Assembly (NCBI RefSeq): GCF_001592205.1
Contig: NZ_BCWM01000004.1
Coordinates: 62,001-126,000, forward strand
Direction: 5' to 3'
DNA from: Brevundimonas vesicularis NBRC 12165
GTDB taxonomy: Bacteria; Pseudomonadota; Alphaproteobacteria; Caulobacterales; Caulobacteraceae
Length of the DNA stretch: 64,000 nucleotides
Shown in pieces: positions 54,412 through 63,140 of the stretch; position 1 is the first letter of the stretch, and each line of letters opens with the position of its first letter. Made by a program: the position numbers and the translations under genes. Under the pieces are notes generated by a model that was given only the letters and a program-made list of their open reading frames with translations, made no database searches and was not told the origin of the DNA.

Positions 54412-56178
54412 TCACTCCGATATCAGGTGAAACTCCTCGATCAGTTTCGCAATCTCGGTGCCTTCAAGCTTCTTCATCAGCAGTTTGCGCAGGAAGGCGG
54501 GGCCGGGGACTTCTATGCCTTCGCCATCCCGCAGAGGCGTGACGGCGGCCAGCAGGGTGCGGATGTCATAGGTGGAGTTGAACACTTTCGGCACGCCGCG
54601 TTCCACATTCATCAGCGTATAGACGGCCTCCATCGGCGTACGCACCGAATATTCGGTGGTGAAGATGCAGTCGCGTTGTTTCGATTCCGCGAACTGCCCG
54701 ATGAAGGCGAAGTTGACGGCGCCTTCAGGCACCACGTCCGGCCGGTCGCCGGCTTGGCGCGGCATGAAGAAGGCGGTGATGTAGGGCATCATGGTCGGGA
54801 CGGTGCTGGCGCCCTTGGCGGCGAGTTCCGCAATCTCCTCCACCGGGACGCCGAGGTGATAGAGCCATTCCTGGGTGATCTCCTCGCCGGTGCAGTCCTG
54901 CATGGGCTTCTTCACATAGTCGCCGGGGGTGTCGACGAAGAGGGCGTAGAACCAGGCGATCATCTGGTCCTTGGGCTGTTTCTTGAAATGCGGCTGGCGA
55001 TGCACCGTCCAACTGAGCAGCCAACTGGAATCCTTGACCGTGACGATGCCGGCGGAGACGATCTTGCCAGAGAACGGGTTCCGCTTGGTGATCTTCTCGA
55101 CATAGTGGGCGATCCGCGGATCGAAGGCGGTGATCGAGGCCGAGGCCCATTTGGTCTCGGGAATATGGGCGCCGAACACGTCCGGACGTCCGAAGGACGG
55201 ATCCTTGGCCGCGATGCGTCGCCACAGGTCCCAGGCGGGAGCAGGGCCTTCCTTCAGCTTCGCCGGCGTGTGATGGTCGCCGTTGTCCGAGTTTTCCGTC
55301 AGCGATCCGATGGTGATGAAGACGAGATCGTCGTCGCCGAGATCGACCCCGCCCTCCTCGCCCTTCTCGATCCAGTGAATGCGGGTGGCCTGTTTGCGTC
55401 CGTTCTGGATGTCGAAGTCCACATCCGTGACCTCCACGCCGTAGCGGAACCGGACGCCACGTTCGGTCAGCCATTTGACCAGCGGCAGGACCATGGATTC
55501 ATACTGGTTGTAGCGGTTGAACTTGAGCGAGGAGAAGTCCGCCAGGTTGGCGATGTGGTGGATGAAGCGGTGGAGATAGAGCTTCATCTCCAGCGCCGAG
55601 TGCCATTCCTCGAAGGCGAACATGGTGCGCCAGTAGAGCCAGAAATTGCTCTTGAGGAAGTCCTCGCTGAAGACCTCGTTGATCCGCTTGTTCTCCATCT
55701 CCTCGCGGGTCGCCAGAAAGATGGAGATTAGATCCTTCTGCGCCCGGTCATTCAGCGTCAGCAGATGCTTGTCCGGGACGTCCTGGCCCTGGTTCTGGGT
55801 TGTACGCTGCAAGGAGAAGTTCGGATCGTCCCTGTTGAGCCGGTAGAATTCGTCAAGAACGCTGGCGTCCTCGATTTCTAGCGAGGGGATCGAGCGATAG
55901 AGATCCCACAGGCACTCGAAATGCTCCTCCATCTCGCGACCGCCGCGGATAACGAAGCCCTTTTCCGGCACGTCCAGCCCGTCGAGCGCCCCGCCGGGAA
56001 TCTCCAGTTCCTCAAGGATGGTGATGCGATCACCGGGCACGCCGCCGTCCCGGATCAGGAACGCGGCCCCCGCGAGACCGGCCAGCCCCGATCCCACAAA
56101 CCACGCCGTCTTCCTGTCGGCGCCCTCGGGTTTGCGGGGACGAACAAAGGCCTCATAGTTTCCACTGCTGTAGTGCAC
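54412..56178 (-). CDS. ohyA: Oleate hydratase
   Basis: A 588-residue FAD enzyme (MCRA family) that adds water to cis-9 double bonds of free fatty acids, giving 10-hydroxy acids. FAD motif FVGSGLAGLAGAAF (27-40), ILEELEIPGGALDG, and the conserved RGGREMEEHFECLWDLY (78-94) in which E82 is the catalytic acid known in the Staphylococcus enzyme. YEFMVLPL-like QYESMVLPLVKWL, SWTVHRQPHF and IGQFAESKQRDCIFTTEYSVRTPMEAVY follow. Last gene of its operon. Confidence 0.95.
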   Translation of the reverse strand: MHYSSGNYEAFVRPRKPEGADRKTAWFVGSGLAGLAGAAFLIRDGGVPGDRITILEELEIPGGALDGLDVPEKGFVIRGGREMEEHFECLWDLYRSIPSLEIEDASVLDEFYRLNRDDPNFSLQRTTQNQGQDVPDKHLLTLNDRAQKDLISIFLATREEMENKRINEVFSEDFLKSNFWLYWRTMFAFEEWHSALEMKLYLHRFIHHIANLADFSSLKFNRYNQYESMVLPLVKWLTERGVRFRYGVEVTDVDFDIQNGRKQATRIHWIEKGEEGGVDLGDDDLVFITIGSLTENSDNGDHHTPAKLKEGPAPAWDLWRRIAAKDPSFGRPDVFGAHIPETKWASASITAFDPRIAHYVEKITKRNPFSGKIVSAGIVTVKDSSWLLSWTVHRQPHFKKQPKDQMIAWFYALFVDTPGDYVKKPMQDCTGEEITQEWLYHLGVPVEEIAELAAKGASTVPTMMPYITAFFMPRQAGDRPDVVPEGAVNFAFIGQFAESKQRDCIFTTEYSVRTPMEAVYTLMNVERGVPKVFNSTYDIRTLLAAVTPLRDGEGIEVPGPAFLRKLLMKKLEGTEIAKLIEEFHLISE

Positions 56179-56222
56179 GGCGAACTCCTTCGGTTGGGCG
56201 TGGGGGAGGATTTGGTCAGGGC

Positions 56223-57086
56223 TCAGTCGGTGGATTTGTAGCTGTAGAAGCCTTCGCCGGAGGCGACGCCCAGCCTGCCCTTGTCGATGTAGTTTTCCTT
56301 CAGCCAGGCGGCGAGCGCGCGGGCGCGGGCGTCGCCCTGCGACAGGATGTTGTAGGGCGTGTTCAGGCCGATGACGTCGTACATCTGGAAGGGGCCCATC
56401 GGCGCGCCCGTCGCGATCCGCCAGACCTTGTCGACATCGTGGGGATCGGCATAGCCGCCCGCCGCCAGATCGGCGGCGGCGTTCAGGAATGGTGCCAGGA
56501 GGGAGTTGAGGATGTAACCGGCCTTTTCCTTGCGGATCGGGATCGGCTCCATGCCGATGTCCGCAGCGAACTTCAGGACGGTCTCGAACACCGACGGATC
56601 GGTGTCGTCCGTTCCCATGACCTCCGCGGTGTTGAACTTCCAGATGTTGTTGGCGAAATGCAGCGCGAGAAACCGGTCGGGTCGGCCGGTGAACGCCTTT
56701 AATGCGCTCGGCAGAAGGGTGGAGGAGTTGGTGGCGAAGATCGTCCTGGCCGGCGCGAGCGTGGCCAACTGTTCATAGACCGCCTGTTTGAAAGCCAGAA
56801 CCTCGGGCACGGCCTCGATCACGAGATCCGCATCGGCGACGGCGGCCGCCAGATCCGTCGACAGCGTCAGACGCCTTATGGCCTCCGCCTCCTTTCCGCC
56901 GACCGCGCCCGGAACCTCCTTCCGGTACGTCTCGACCAAGGCCGCCAGTCGCAGGCGCGCCTTGGCGAGGACGTCGTCGCTGACGTCGCAGGCAATGACG
57001 TCGAAGCCGCTGTAGGCGGTCTGAAAAGCGATCTGGCTTCCCAGGACGCCCGTCCCGATCACGACCACCTTCTTGATTTCGCCCAT
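56223..57086 (-). CDS. 3-hydroxyacyl-CoA dehydrogenase (HBD type)
   Basis: A 287-residue NAD enzyme: VVIGTGVLGSQIAFQTAYSGFDVIACDVSD is the Rossmann motif; VIEAVPEVLAFKQAVYEQL, FATNSSTLLPSAL, FLALHFANNIWKFNTAEVMG (catalytic His) and GYILNSLLAPFLNAAADLAAGGYAD follow. It oxidises 3-hydroxyacyl-CoA. Between the thioesterase and oleate hydratase. Confidence 0.93.
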   Translation of the reverse strand: MGEIKKVVVIGTGVLGSQIAFQTAYSGFDVIACDVSDDVLAKARLRLAALVETYRKEVPGAVGGKEAEAIRRLTLSTDLAAAVADADLVIEAVPEVLAFKQAVYEQLATLAPARTIFATNSSTLLPSALKAFTGRPDRFLALHFANNIWKFNTAEVMGTDDTDPSVFETVLKFAADIGMEPIPIRKEKAGYILNSLLAPFLNAAADLAAGGYADPHDVDKVWRIATGAPMGPFQMYDVIGLNTPYNILSQGDARARALAAWLKENYIDKGRLGVASGEGFYSYKSTD

Positions 57087-57101
57087 CGTCGGATTCCTGT
57101 T

Positions 57102-57582
57102 TCAGTTGTCCTGGAGAAGGAAACGGCGCCGCCATGTCAGGCACGACGCGAACAAGCTTGTGGGTGCATCGATCGATCACGGCCCATTCGGCCAGGCCCG
57201 CGACGACGACCCGGCCCTTGACGTCAATGAAGTCGATCCGGCGCCGGTAGCGCGCGCCGCGGAGCGAGTCCTCGACCCAGGTGACGGCGGTCACCGCCTC
57301 TTCGGCCGCGATACTGCCGCGGTAATCGACCTGATGACGCAGAACCACCGAGACGTAGCGGTCCACATCGCCCGGGGAGGCCATGGCGAACCAGTGCGCC
57401 ACCGAGGCGTCCTGGATCCAGACGATCCAGACCGCATTGTTCACATGGCCGAGTTCGTCGATGTCCTCGTCCTGCGCCTGGAAGCAAAGGTGGAACCGCC
57501 GCTGTTCGTCCACCTCGCCCTTCAGGGGCGCGCCGGACGGATGACAGCCGATTCGACGATGCCTCGGCAGGACGGAGGTCAT
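57102..57582 (-). CDS. Acyl-CoA thioesterase (4HBT), 3' end uncertain
   Basis: Hot-dog thioesterase: FQAQDEDIDELGHVNNAVWIVWIQDASVAHW holds the 4HBT motif with the catalytic Asp; HQVDYRGSIAAEEAVTAVTWVED and GLAEWAVIDRCTHKLVRVVPD follow. The ATG at 57582 overlaps the TetR stop (ATGA). The native frame has no stop here and runs to 56773 across the dehydrogenase start; a one-base change near 57120-57140 would end it at TGA 57104-57102 as ...FLLQDN, a normal length. That end is used here. Confidence 0.72.
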
Positions 57583-58202
57583 CCCCGGACGCTTTCGAGA
57601 GGGCTGGCCTGCAGGCCCGCGGTGGCGCGAAAGAAGGCCAGCAACATGGCGTCCCGGGCGGCGGCTCCTTCGATATCCCCCTGGACCGCCAGCCCCATCC
57701 AGAGGCCGTAAAGACCGATCCCGGCCTGGAACGGCGGCAGGAGAGGGCGCAGGTCGAACCTTTGAGCCAGTTCCTCTATGAGGTCGCCGAACAGTCGATA
57801 ACAGGACGCCTTGCTCTCGCGATGTCGTTCGGCGAAGTCGGGATCCCGACGGGCGTGTAATTGCAACTCCACGGACAGCAGGGACCATTCGGGTTGGGCC
57901 GCCAGATCGGACAATCGGCCCGCCAGACCAAGCAGGGTCCGTTCGATGTCGTCTCCATCGGCGCGGCGGATCAGATCGCGGAGGAACATCACCTCGTCAT
58001 GGATGTGCGTCTCCATGATCTCGACGAGCAGGTCGTCCTTGGTGGCGAAGTTGGAATAGAAGGCGCCCTGGGAATGACCGGCCGCGCCGCAGATGTTGCG
58101 GATCGACAGGGCGGCTACGCCCTTCTCGACGATCGAGGCGTGGGCGGCCGCCAAGAGGCGACGTCGGGTCCGCCCTTGCGCTTCCTTCCGGTTGACCCTC
58201 AT
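57579..58202 (-). CDS. TetR family regulator of the fatty-acid operon
   Basis: A 207-residue regulator: QGRTRRRLLAAAHASIVEKGVAALSIRNICGAAGHSQGAFYSNFATKDDLLVEIME is the HTH. Chosen ATG 58202 is 42 bases from a strong operator; a start at 58370 would cross it. First gene of the operon with thioesterase, dehydrogenase and oleate hydratase, so it is probably autoregulated. Acyl-CoA or hydroxy-acid effector is inferred. Confidence 0.91.
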   Translation of the reverse strand: MRVNRKEAQGRTRRRLLAAAHASIVEKGVAALSIRNICGAAGHSQGAFYSNFATKDDLLVEIMETHIHDEVMFLRDLIRRADGDDIERTLLGLAGRLSDLAAQPEWSLLSVELQLHARRDPDFAERHRESKASCYRLFGDLIEELAQRFDLRPLLPPFQAGIGLYGLWMGLAVQGDIEGAAARDAMLLAFFRATAGLQASPLESVRG

Positions 58203-58242
58203 AGCGTCGTGACCTTTGCCGTCGTCGTGGAACATCAACTCA

Positions 58243-58281
58243 CATATCACACGATATTCGAGTCGCATATCGTGTGATATT
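58243..58281. promoter_or_regulatory. TetR operator of the oleate hydratase operon
   Basis: Perfect 14-bp inverted repeat: 58244-58257 (ATATCACACGATAT) and 58267-58280 (ATATCGTGTGATAT), 9-base spacer. It is AT-rich in a GC-rich region. Confidence 0.88.
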
Positions 58282-58460
58282 TGAAATATGGCAGCCAGGA
58301 GAGTGTTTCGCCCGGCGTCCGGGCCGCCGGGCCTGGACAGGTTCAGGCGTTCCTGCCGGCGGCTATTCATTCATCGATGAACGAAGCTTGCACGATGCTG
58401 CGCTGCAACATAAGTTCGGTGTCGCCCTTCCTGGGGCGTTTTCCTCCCTATGAACTTCGG

Positions 58461-58485
58461 GGCCGCATGACGGCCCCTTTTTTCT
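58461..58485 (+). terminator. Orphan intrinsic terminator
   Basis: GGGGCCG, CATGA loop, CGGCCCC, then TTTTTT. It points on the plus strand with no convincing plus-strand gene upstream. Confidence 0.85.
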
Positions 58486-58565
58486 GCCGAGAAACCATCG
58501 CGGGCCTGTCCGCCTGCTCCGGACGTCGCCTCCAGGCCGATCGGGCTCGCGCCGATTGGCGGCGG

Positions 58566-58754
58566 TTACTGGGGCCGCCTGACGAGCGCCACTTCCATTC
58601 CGCGTCGCGTCACCAGGATGCTGAACAGGTCCGGACTGGCTGCGAAGCGCAGTTGCGCCAGGAGTTGCGCTTCTGCGGGGTCGACCGCCTCAACGGTTTC
58701 GGCCATCAAGTCGGTGCTGCGTCCGTCGTCTAGGATGAGTTGATATTCAGCCAT
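58566..58754 (-). CDS. Small hypothetical protein
   Basis: A 62-residue protein, AEYQLILDDGRSTDLMAETVEAVDPAEAQLLAQLRFAASPDLFSILVTRRGMEVALVRR. Regular charge pattern and no repeats suggest a real gene. Not recognised. Confidence 0.6.
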   Translation of the reverse strand: MAEYQLILDDGRSTDLMAETVEAVDPAEAQLLAQLRFAASPDLFSILVTRRGMEVALVRRPQ

Positions 58755-59224
58755 CCGCCCCCTCCATCGCCTTCCACGGTCATCCAGGCGAACAGCCTAT
58801 GAAGAGGCGCGGCCGGTGTCTTTGACTTTTTTGAACCGAGAGGGCGGCGCTCCTGTTTCGTCATACCCGGACATCTGCGGTAAGCATCGCCGCGGGCTCC
58901 TCAGTTGGACCCGTCGGCCCAGGCGGAGAGTCAGGGAATGATTCAGAGCTTTCGGTGCCTTTCGACGCCACTTCCGAATCTACCACTAAAACACTGACTT
59001 ACAAGAAAAATATGTTCGCTGCCTCTCGGTATCTATCGAGGGGCAGCGAACCCGTGTGTCGGTATGCCAGACGGTCTTTCTCCCGTTGCCTCTCGACCCC
59101 CCGATTCATACCCTCATAGGGCTGAGGGCGTCCTGACGGTCTTTTTTCTGAAACAAGCCTATGAGTTTCTTGAAGAAATCGCTGCCGAAGACCCCGAAAA
59201 CGCCTGACGGTCTTTTGGAGTAAA
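58755..59224. other. AT-richer leader of the second integrase with repeated motif
   Basis: No gene seen. GACGGTCTTT occurs at 59070, 59135 and 59206 (the last two inside CCTGACGGTCTTTT), spaced about 65 and 71 bases, plus the inverse AAGACCG at about 59285. Base composition is lower in GC than its surroundings. The repeats may be arm-type integrase sites. Confidence 0.5.
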
Positions 59225-60484
59225 ATTCGCAAGCTAACCGACGCAGAATTGCGAAATACGCGAGGGAAATCAAAAGCGTACAAAAAGACCGACAGGGACG
59301 GTTTGTACGTGCTCGTAACACCGACAGGCGGCATCGCTTTCCGGTACGACTATCGCTTCAACGGGCGGCGCGAGACGGTGACCTTCGGTTCCTACGGTCC
59401 GGCGGGACTCTCCCTGGGGGAGGCGCGGGAAAAGCTGCGTGAAGCGAAGCGCCTGATCGCCGAGGGCGTTTCACCGGCGCTGGACAAGCAACGCGTGAAA
59501 CGCAGGCTGAGAGAGGCCCAGCGGTTTGAACAGGTGGCGATCCGGTGGATGGACCACGCTCCGATGGCCGACAGCACGCGCCAGATGCGACGGTCGATCT
59601 TCAACCGAGAGGTTTTGCCCGAATGGCGAAACCGGCTCCTGAACGAGATCACGCCGAACGACCTGAGAGCGCACTGCATGACCATTGTGGATCGCGGCGC
59701 CCCGGCGACGGCCATCCATGTTCGCGACATCGTCAAACAAATCTACGCCTACGCCATCCTGCACGGCGAGAAGATCGACAATCCCGCCGACGGGGTCGGG
59801 CCGGCGTCCATCGCGACCTTCCGGCCGCGGGACCGGTCGCTGTCGCCGAGCGAGATCCGGATCGCGCTGAACCTGCTGGGGGAGGTGGCCACCCTGCCGA
59901 CCATCCGTCTCGGGCTGAAGTTCATCCTGCTGAGCATGGTGCGGAAGAGCGAATTGCAGGACGGGACCTGGGACGAGGTCGATTTCGAGAACGCAGTTTG
60001 GTCGATCCCGAAAGAGCGGATGAAGCGGTCGCGGCCGCATAACGTCTACCTGTCGACCCAGATGCTCGACATCCTGATCGCGCTGAAGACCTGCGCCGGG
60101 AACTCTCGCTACATCCTGCCGTCGCGCTATGACGCCGACGCGCCGATGTCGCGGGCGACTTTCAACCGGGTGACCAGCGCCATCGCCGAGCTGGCGCGCG
60201 AGCGCGATCTGCCCCTGGAGCCCTTCACGGTTCACGACCTGCGCCGGACGGCCTCCACGCTCCTGCACGAGATGAGTTTCAACTCGGACTGGATCGAGAA
60301 ATGCCTCGCCCACGAAGAGCGATCTTCCCGCGGCGTGTACAACAAGGCCGAATTCGAGGCCCAGCGGCGCCACATGGCCCAGCAGTGGTCAGACGCCGTG
60401 GACGCCTGGGAGGCGGGGCGCGGATTCACGCCGGATCTGACTATCCCGGAAACGGCCGGCCCTCGTTTCGATCCGCGGCTCTGA
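59225..60484 (+). CDS. P4-type tyrosine integrase
   Basis: About 419 residues. The usual N-terminus is KLTDAxxRN...KxYKxxDxxGLYV; here KLTDAELRNTRGKSKAYKKTDRDGLYV begins only if translation starts upstream of TTG 59249. No ATG is available: ATT at 59225 follows GGAG by 4 bases, so an unusual ATT start is proposed. DUF4102 arm domain 1-90, core-binding domain, then catalytic KSEL/HDLRRTASTLLHEM and Tyr in RGVYNKAEF. R, H and Y residues are intact. Confidence 0.88.
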   Translation: MRKLTDAELRNTRGKSKAYKKTDRDGLYVLVTPTGGIAFRYDYRFNGRRETVTFGSYGPAGLSLGEAREKLREAKRLIAEGVSPALDKQRVKRRLREAQRFEQVAIRWMDHAPMADSTRQMRRSIFNREVLPEWRNRLLNEITPNDLRAHCMTIVDRGAPATAIHVRDIVKQIYAYAILHGEKIDNPADGVGPASIATFRPRDRSLSPSEIRIALNLLGEVATLPTIRLGLKFILLSMVRKSELQDGTWDEVDFENAVWSIPKERMKRSRPHNVYLSTQMLDILIALKTCAGNSRYILPSRYDADAPMSRATFNRVTSAIAELARERDLPLEPFTVHDLRRTASTLLHEMSFNSDWIEKCLAHEERSSRGVYNKAEFEAQRRHMAQQWSDAVDAWEAGRGFTPDLTIPETAGPRFDPRL

Positions 60485-60731
60485 CCGGGCGGGTGATCCG
60501 CTTGCGGACATCGGGCGGCGGCGCCCGGCGGATCGGCTTGGCCCGCCGAAGCGCCAGCCAGGCTTCCACCTCGGCCAGGTCCCAGACCACGCAGCGCGGG
60601 GTCAGCAGGAAGCGCCGGGGAAACTGGCCGCGCTGCTCCATCTCCCAGATGGTGCTGTCCGCCAATGGCACCATCTGACGGAGCTGCGGCTTCTTGATCG
60701 TGCGCCTCAGCGGCGGGTCGGCCTGGGCCAT
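60441..60731 (-). CDS. AlpA-family excision/regulatory protein
   Basis: A 96-residue HTH protein: TIKKPQLRQMVPLADSTIWEMEQRGQFPRRFLLTPRCVVWDLAEVEAWLALRR is AlpA. Such proteins control P4-type integrases. It overlaps the integrase 3' end by 44 bases, tail to tail. ATG at 60731 chosen. Confidence 0.86.
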   Translation of the reverse strand: MAQADPPLRRTIKKPQLRQMVPLADSTIWEMEQRGQFPRRFLLTPRCVVWDLAEVEAWLALRRAKPIRRAPPPDVRKRITRPVRAADRNEGRPFPG

Positions 60732-60867
60732 CGAAGATCTCCATGTTGTCATGGGAATCGAACTCGAAAGGCTGCGGCAGGCCAAGCCGCCAAACTCTCC
60801 ACCGTAAGCTTACGGCCGGCTGCAGAGCGGGGATTGCACATTTCTATAGTTCGACTAGTTCGGAAAT

Positions 60868-61203
60868 ATGGAAACCGCAGCCTCGATTCTTGCTCTCGCC
60901 GCCCTGGCGCAGTCGACGCGGCTGGAGGCGTTCCGACTTCTCGTGCGGCACGAACCGGCCGGTCTGCCGGCCGGTGACATCTCCAACCATCTGGCGATCC
61001 CGGCCAATACCCTGTCGTCGCATCTGGGGGTGCTGTCCCGAGCGGGACTTATCAAATCGGAGCGTCGCAGCCGGTCGATCATCTACCGGGCCGATCTGGA
61101 CCGGCTGCGCGACCTGGTCCTGTTCCTGCTCAAGGACTGCTGCGGCGGCCGGGCGGAGCTATGCGAGCCTCTGCTGGCCGAACTGACCCCCTGCTGCGCC
61201 TGA
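60868..61203 (+). CDS. arsR: ArsR-type arsenic-sensing repressor
   Basis: A 111-residue winged HTH: LAQSTRLEAFRLLVRHEPAGLPAGDISNHLAIPANTLSSHLGVLSRAGLIKSERRSRSIIYRA. The classic ELCVCDL site is absent; C91, C92 and C99 in KDCCGGRAELC, plus C109-C110, form a C-terminal As(III) site like that of Acidithiobacillus ArsR. Direct repeats TAGTTCG at 60847 and 60856 lie in its leader and may belong to the operator. Confidence 0.93.
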   Translation: METAASILALAALAQSTRLEAFRLLVRHEPAGLPAGDISNHLAIPANTLSSHLGVLSRAGLIKSERRSRSIIYRADLDRLRDLVLFLLKDCCGGRAELCEPLLAELTPCCA

Positions 61204-61210
61204 GGATCCC

Positions 61211-61636
61211 GTGGACGTCATCATCTATCACAACCCGGCCTGCGGGACGTCGCGCAACGCTCTGGAGCTCATTCGCCACGTCGGCATCGAGCCGCACGTC
61301 ATCGAGTATCTGAGGTCGCCGCCATCGCGCGTCATGATCGCCTGGCTGGCCGAACGAACCGGCAAGCCGCTGCGCGACCTGTTGCGCGACAAGGGCACGC
61401 CCTTCGCCGACCTGGGCCTCGGGGACCCGGGCCTGACAGACGATCAGTTGCTCGATGCGATCGAGGCCCATCCGATCCTGCTCAATCGCCCGATCGTCGT
61501 CAGTCCTCTCGGCGTCGGCCTGTGCCGACCGTCCGAGGCCGTTCTGGACCTCCTGCCCGCCGATGATCTCAAGCGGTTCACCAAGGAGGACGGCGAGGTC
61601 GTCATCGAGGCGGCTGGCCTTCGGGTGGCGCGATGA
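61211..61636 (+). CDS. arsC: Arsenate reductase, glutaredoxin-dependent
   Basis: A 141-residue Ars[32 protein letters not shown] with catalytic C11, then [37 protein letters not shown] with the conserved Arg. Reduces As(V) to As(III). GTG start, 7 bases after arsR; ATGA overlap with the next gene. Confidence 0.95.
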   Translation: MDVIIYHNPACGTSRNALELIRHVGIEPHVIEYLRSPPSRVMIAWLAERTGKPLRDLLRDKGTPFADLGLGDPGLTDDQLLDAIEAHPILLNRPIVVSPLGVGLCRPSEAVLDLLPADDLKRFTKEDGEVVIEAAGLRVAR

Positions 61637-62721
61637 TCGATACGCCGGTCACCGACGCGGCCCCGCCGCGCCGCCTGTCCTTTCTCGACCGCTGGCTGAC
61701 GGGATGGATCTTCGCCGCCATGGCTTTGGGCGTCGCACTGGGGACTCTGGTTCCCGGCCTGCCCGCCTGGGTCGACGGCCTCTCGGTCGGGACCACCAAC
61801 ATTCCGATCGCCATCGGCCTGATCCTGATGATGTATCCTCCGCTGGCCAGGGTCCGGTACGAGGAACTGCCGCGCGTCTTCGCCGACAAGCGGGTGCTGG
61901 CCCTGTCCCTGTTCCAGAACTGGGTGCTGGGCCCTGTGCTGATGTTCGCCCTTGCGGTCATCTTCCTGCGCGACCAGCCGGAATACATGACCGGCGTGAT
62001 CCTGATCGGGCTGGCGCGCTGCATCGCCATGGTGCTGGTCTGGAACCAACTGGCGCGGGGCGACGACCAGTATGTCGCCGGTCTCGTCGCGTTCAACTCG
62101 ATCTTCCAGATCCTGTTCTTCAGCCTCTACGCCTGGGTCTTCCTCACCGTCCTGCCGCCCCTGTTCGGCCTGCAGGGCAGCGTGGTGGACGTCAGCGTCT
62201 GGACCATCGCCGGCGCCGTTCTCGTCTACCTCGGTCTTCCCTTCCTGGCCGGCTTCCTGACCCGGCGCAGCCTGATCGCCCGCCGCGGGGCCGACTGGTA
62301 CGAGCGGCGCTTCCTGCCGCGCATCGGACCGATCACCCTGATCGCCCTGCTGTTCACCATCGTGGTCATGTTCAGCCTGAAGGGCGGCGAGGTGGTGGCC
62401 CTGCCGCTGGACGCCCTGCGCATCGCCATTCCCCTGACCATCTACTTCCTCGTCATGTTCGTGGTCAGCTTCCTCATGGGCAAGCTGATCGATGCCGACT
62501 ACCCGCGCACGACCGCCCTGGCCTTCACCGCCGCCTCGAACAATTTCGAGCTGGCCATCGCGGTGGCCATCGCGGCCTTCGGGCTGACCTCGCCGGTCGC
62601 CTTCGCTGCGGTCATCGGTCCGCTGGTCGAGGTGCCGGTGCTGATCCTTCTGGTCTCGGTCGCGCTGTGGATGGGCCGACGCTGGTTTCCGGACACGGCC
62701 CCGCCGGCGGACGCCGCCTGA
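61633..62721 (+). CDS. acr3: Arsenite efflux pump, ACR3 family
   Basis: A 362-residue ten-helix antiporter: [70 protein letters not shown] with the conserved Cys, and [20 protein letters not shown]. Exports As(III). Belongs to ACR3, not ArsB. Confidence 0.95.
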   Translation: MIDTPVTDAAPPRRLSFLDRWLTGWIFAAMALGVALGTLVPGLPAWVDGLSVGTTNIPIAIGLILMMYPPLARVRYEELPRVFADKRVLALSLFQNWVLGPVLMFALAVIFLRDQPEYMTGVILIGLARCIAMVLVWNQLARGDDQYVAGLVAFNSIFQILFFSLYAWVFLTVLPPLFGLQGSVVDVSVWTIAGAVLVYLGLPFLAGFLTRRSLIARRGADWYERRFLPRIGPITLIALLFTIVVMFSLKGGEVVALPLDALRIAIPLTIYFLVMFVVSFLMGKLIDADYPRTTALAFTAASNNFELAIAVAIAAFGLTSPVAFAAVIGPLVEVPVLILLVSVALWMGRRWFPDTAPPADAA

Positions 62722-63140
62722 TGGTCGTGCTGCATCTCCTGGACGCGGATGACGCCGGCCTGATCGCGGCCCTGCAGGGCGAGGGCCTGCCGGAGCCCGG
62801 GGCCGGCCGCTACTTCCGAGCCGACGACGACAGCGCCCTGGCCGGCTACGTCGGCCTGGACGGAGAGGGGCGGGACCTGCTGCTGCGCTCCCTGGTCGTA
62901 CTCGCTGGCCTGAATTCGCGGGGGCTCGGGAGCCGGATCCTGAGCGCCGCCGAGGCCGCGGCGAGCGAGCTGGGCGGAGAACGGCTCCACCTGCTCACCA
63001 CGACGGCCGAGCCCTTCTTCGCCCGGCGCGGCTTCGCCGCCGCAGATCGGGCGGCCGCGCCCGCCGCGATCCGGCGAACCCGCGAGTTCGCAGACATCTG
63101 CCCGGCCTCGGCCGCCTATCTGACCAAGGATCTCGGATGA
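62721..63140 (+). CDS. GNAT acetyltransferase, ArsN2 type
   Basis: A 139-residue GNAT protein: [60 protein letters not shown] holds the acetyl-CoA loop (RGLGSRIL). It shares one base with the acr3 stop (TGATG). Called ArsN2 from its place in the ars operon and its look; its substrate is unproven. Confidence 0.82.
   Translation: MVVLHLLDADDAGLIAALQGEGLPEPGAGRYFRADDDSALAGYVGLDGEGRDLLLRSLVVLAGLNSRGLGSRILSAAEAAASELGGERLHLLTTTAEPFFARRGFAAADRAAAPAAIRRTREFADICPASAAYLTKDLG

Noticed and set aside
56773..57100. Natural thioesterase-dehydrogenase fusion or long overlap
   Set aside because: The extra codons are out-of-frame dehydrogenase sequence, rich in Arg and Gly, without a domain.
58281..58733. 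150-codon plus-strand gene beside the TetR operator
   Set aside because: A strong terminator lies inside it and its end is antisense to the 62-residue gene.
59132..59216. CRISPR array
   Set aside because: Only two or three copies of a 10-14-base motif with unequal spacing and no cas gene.
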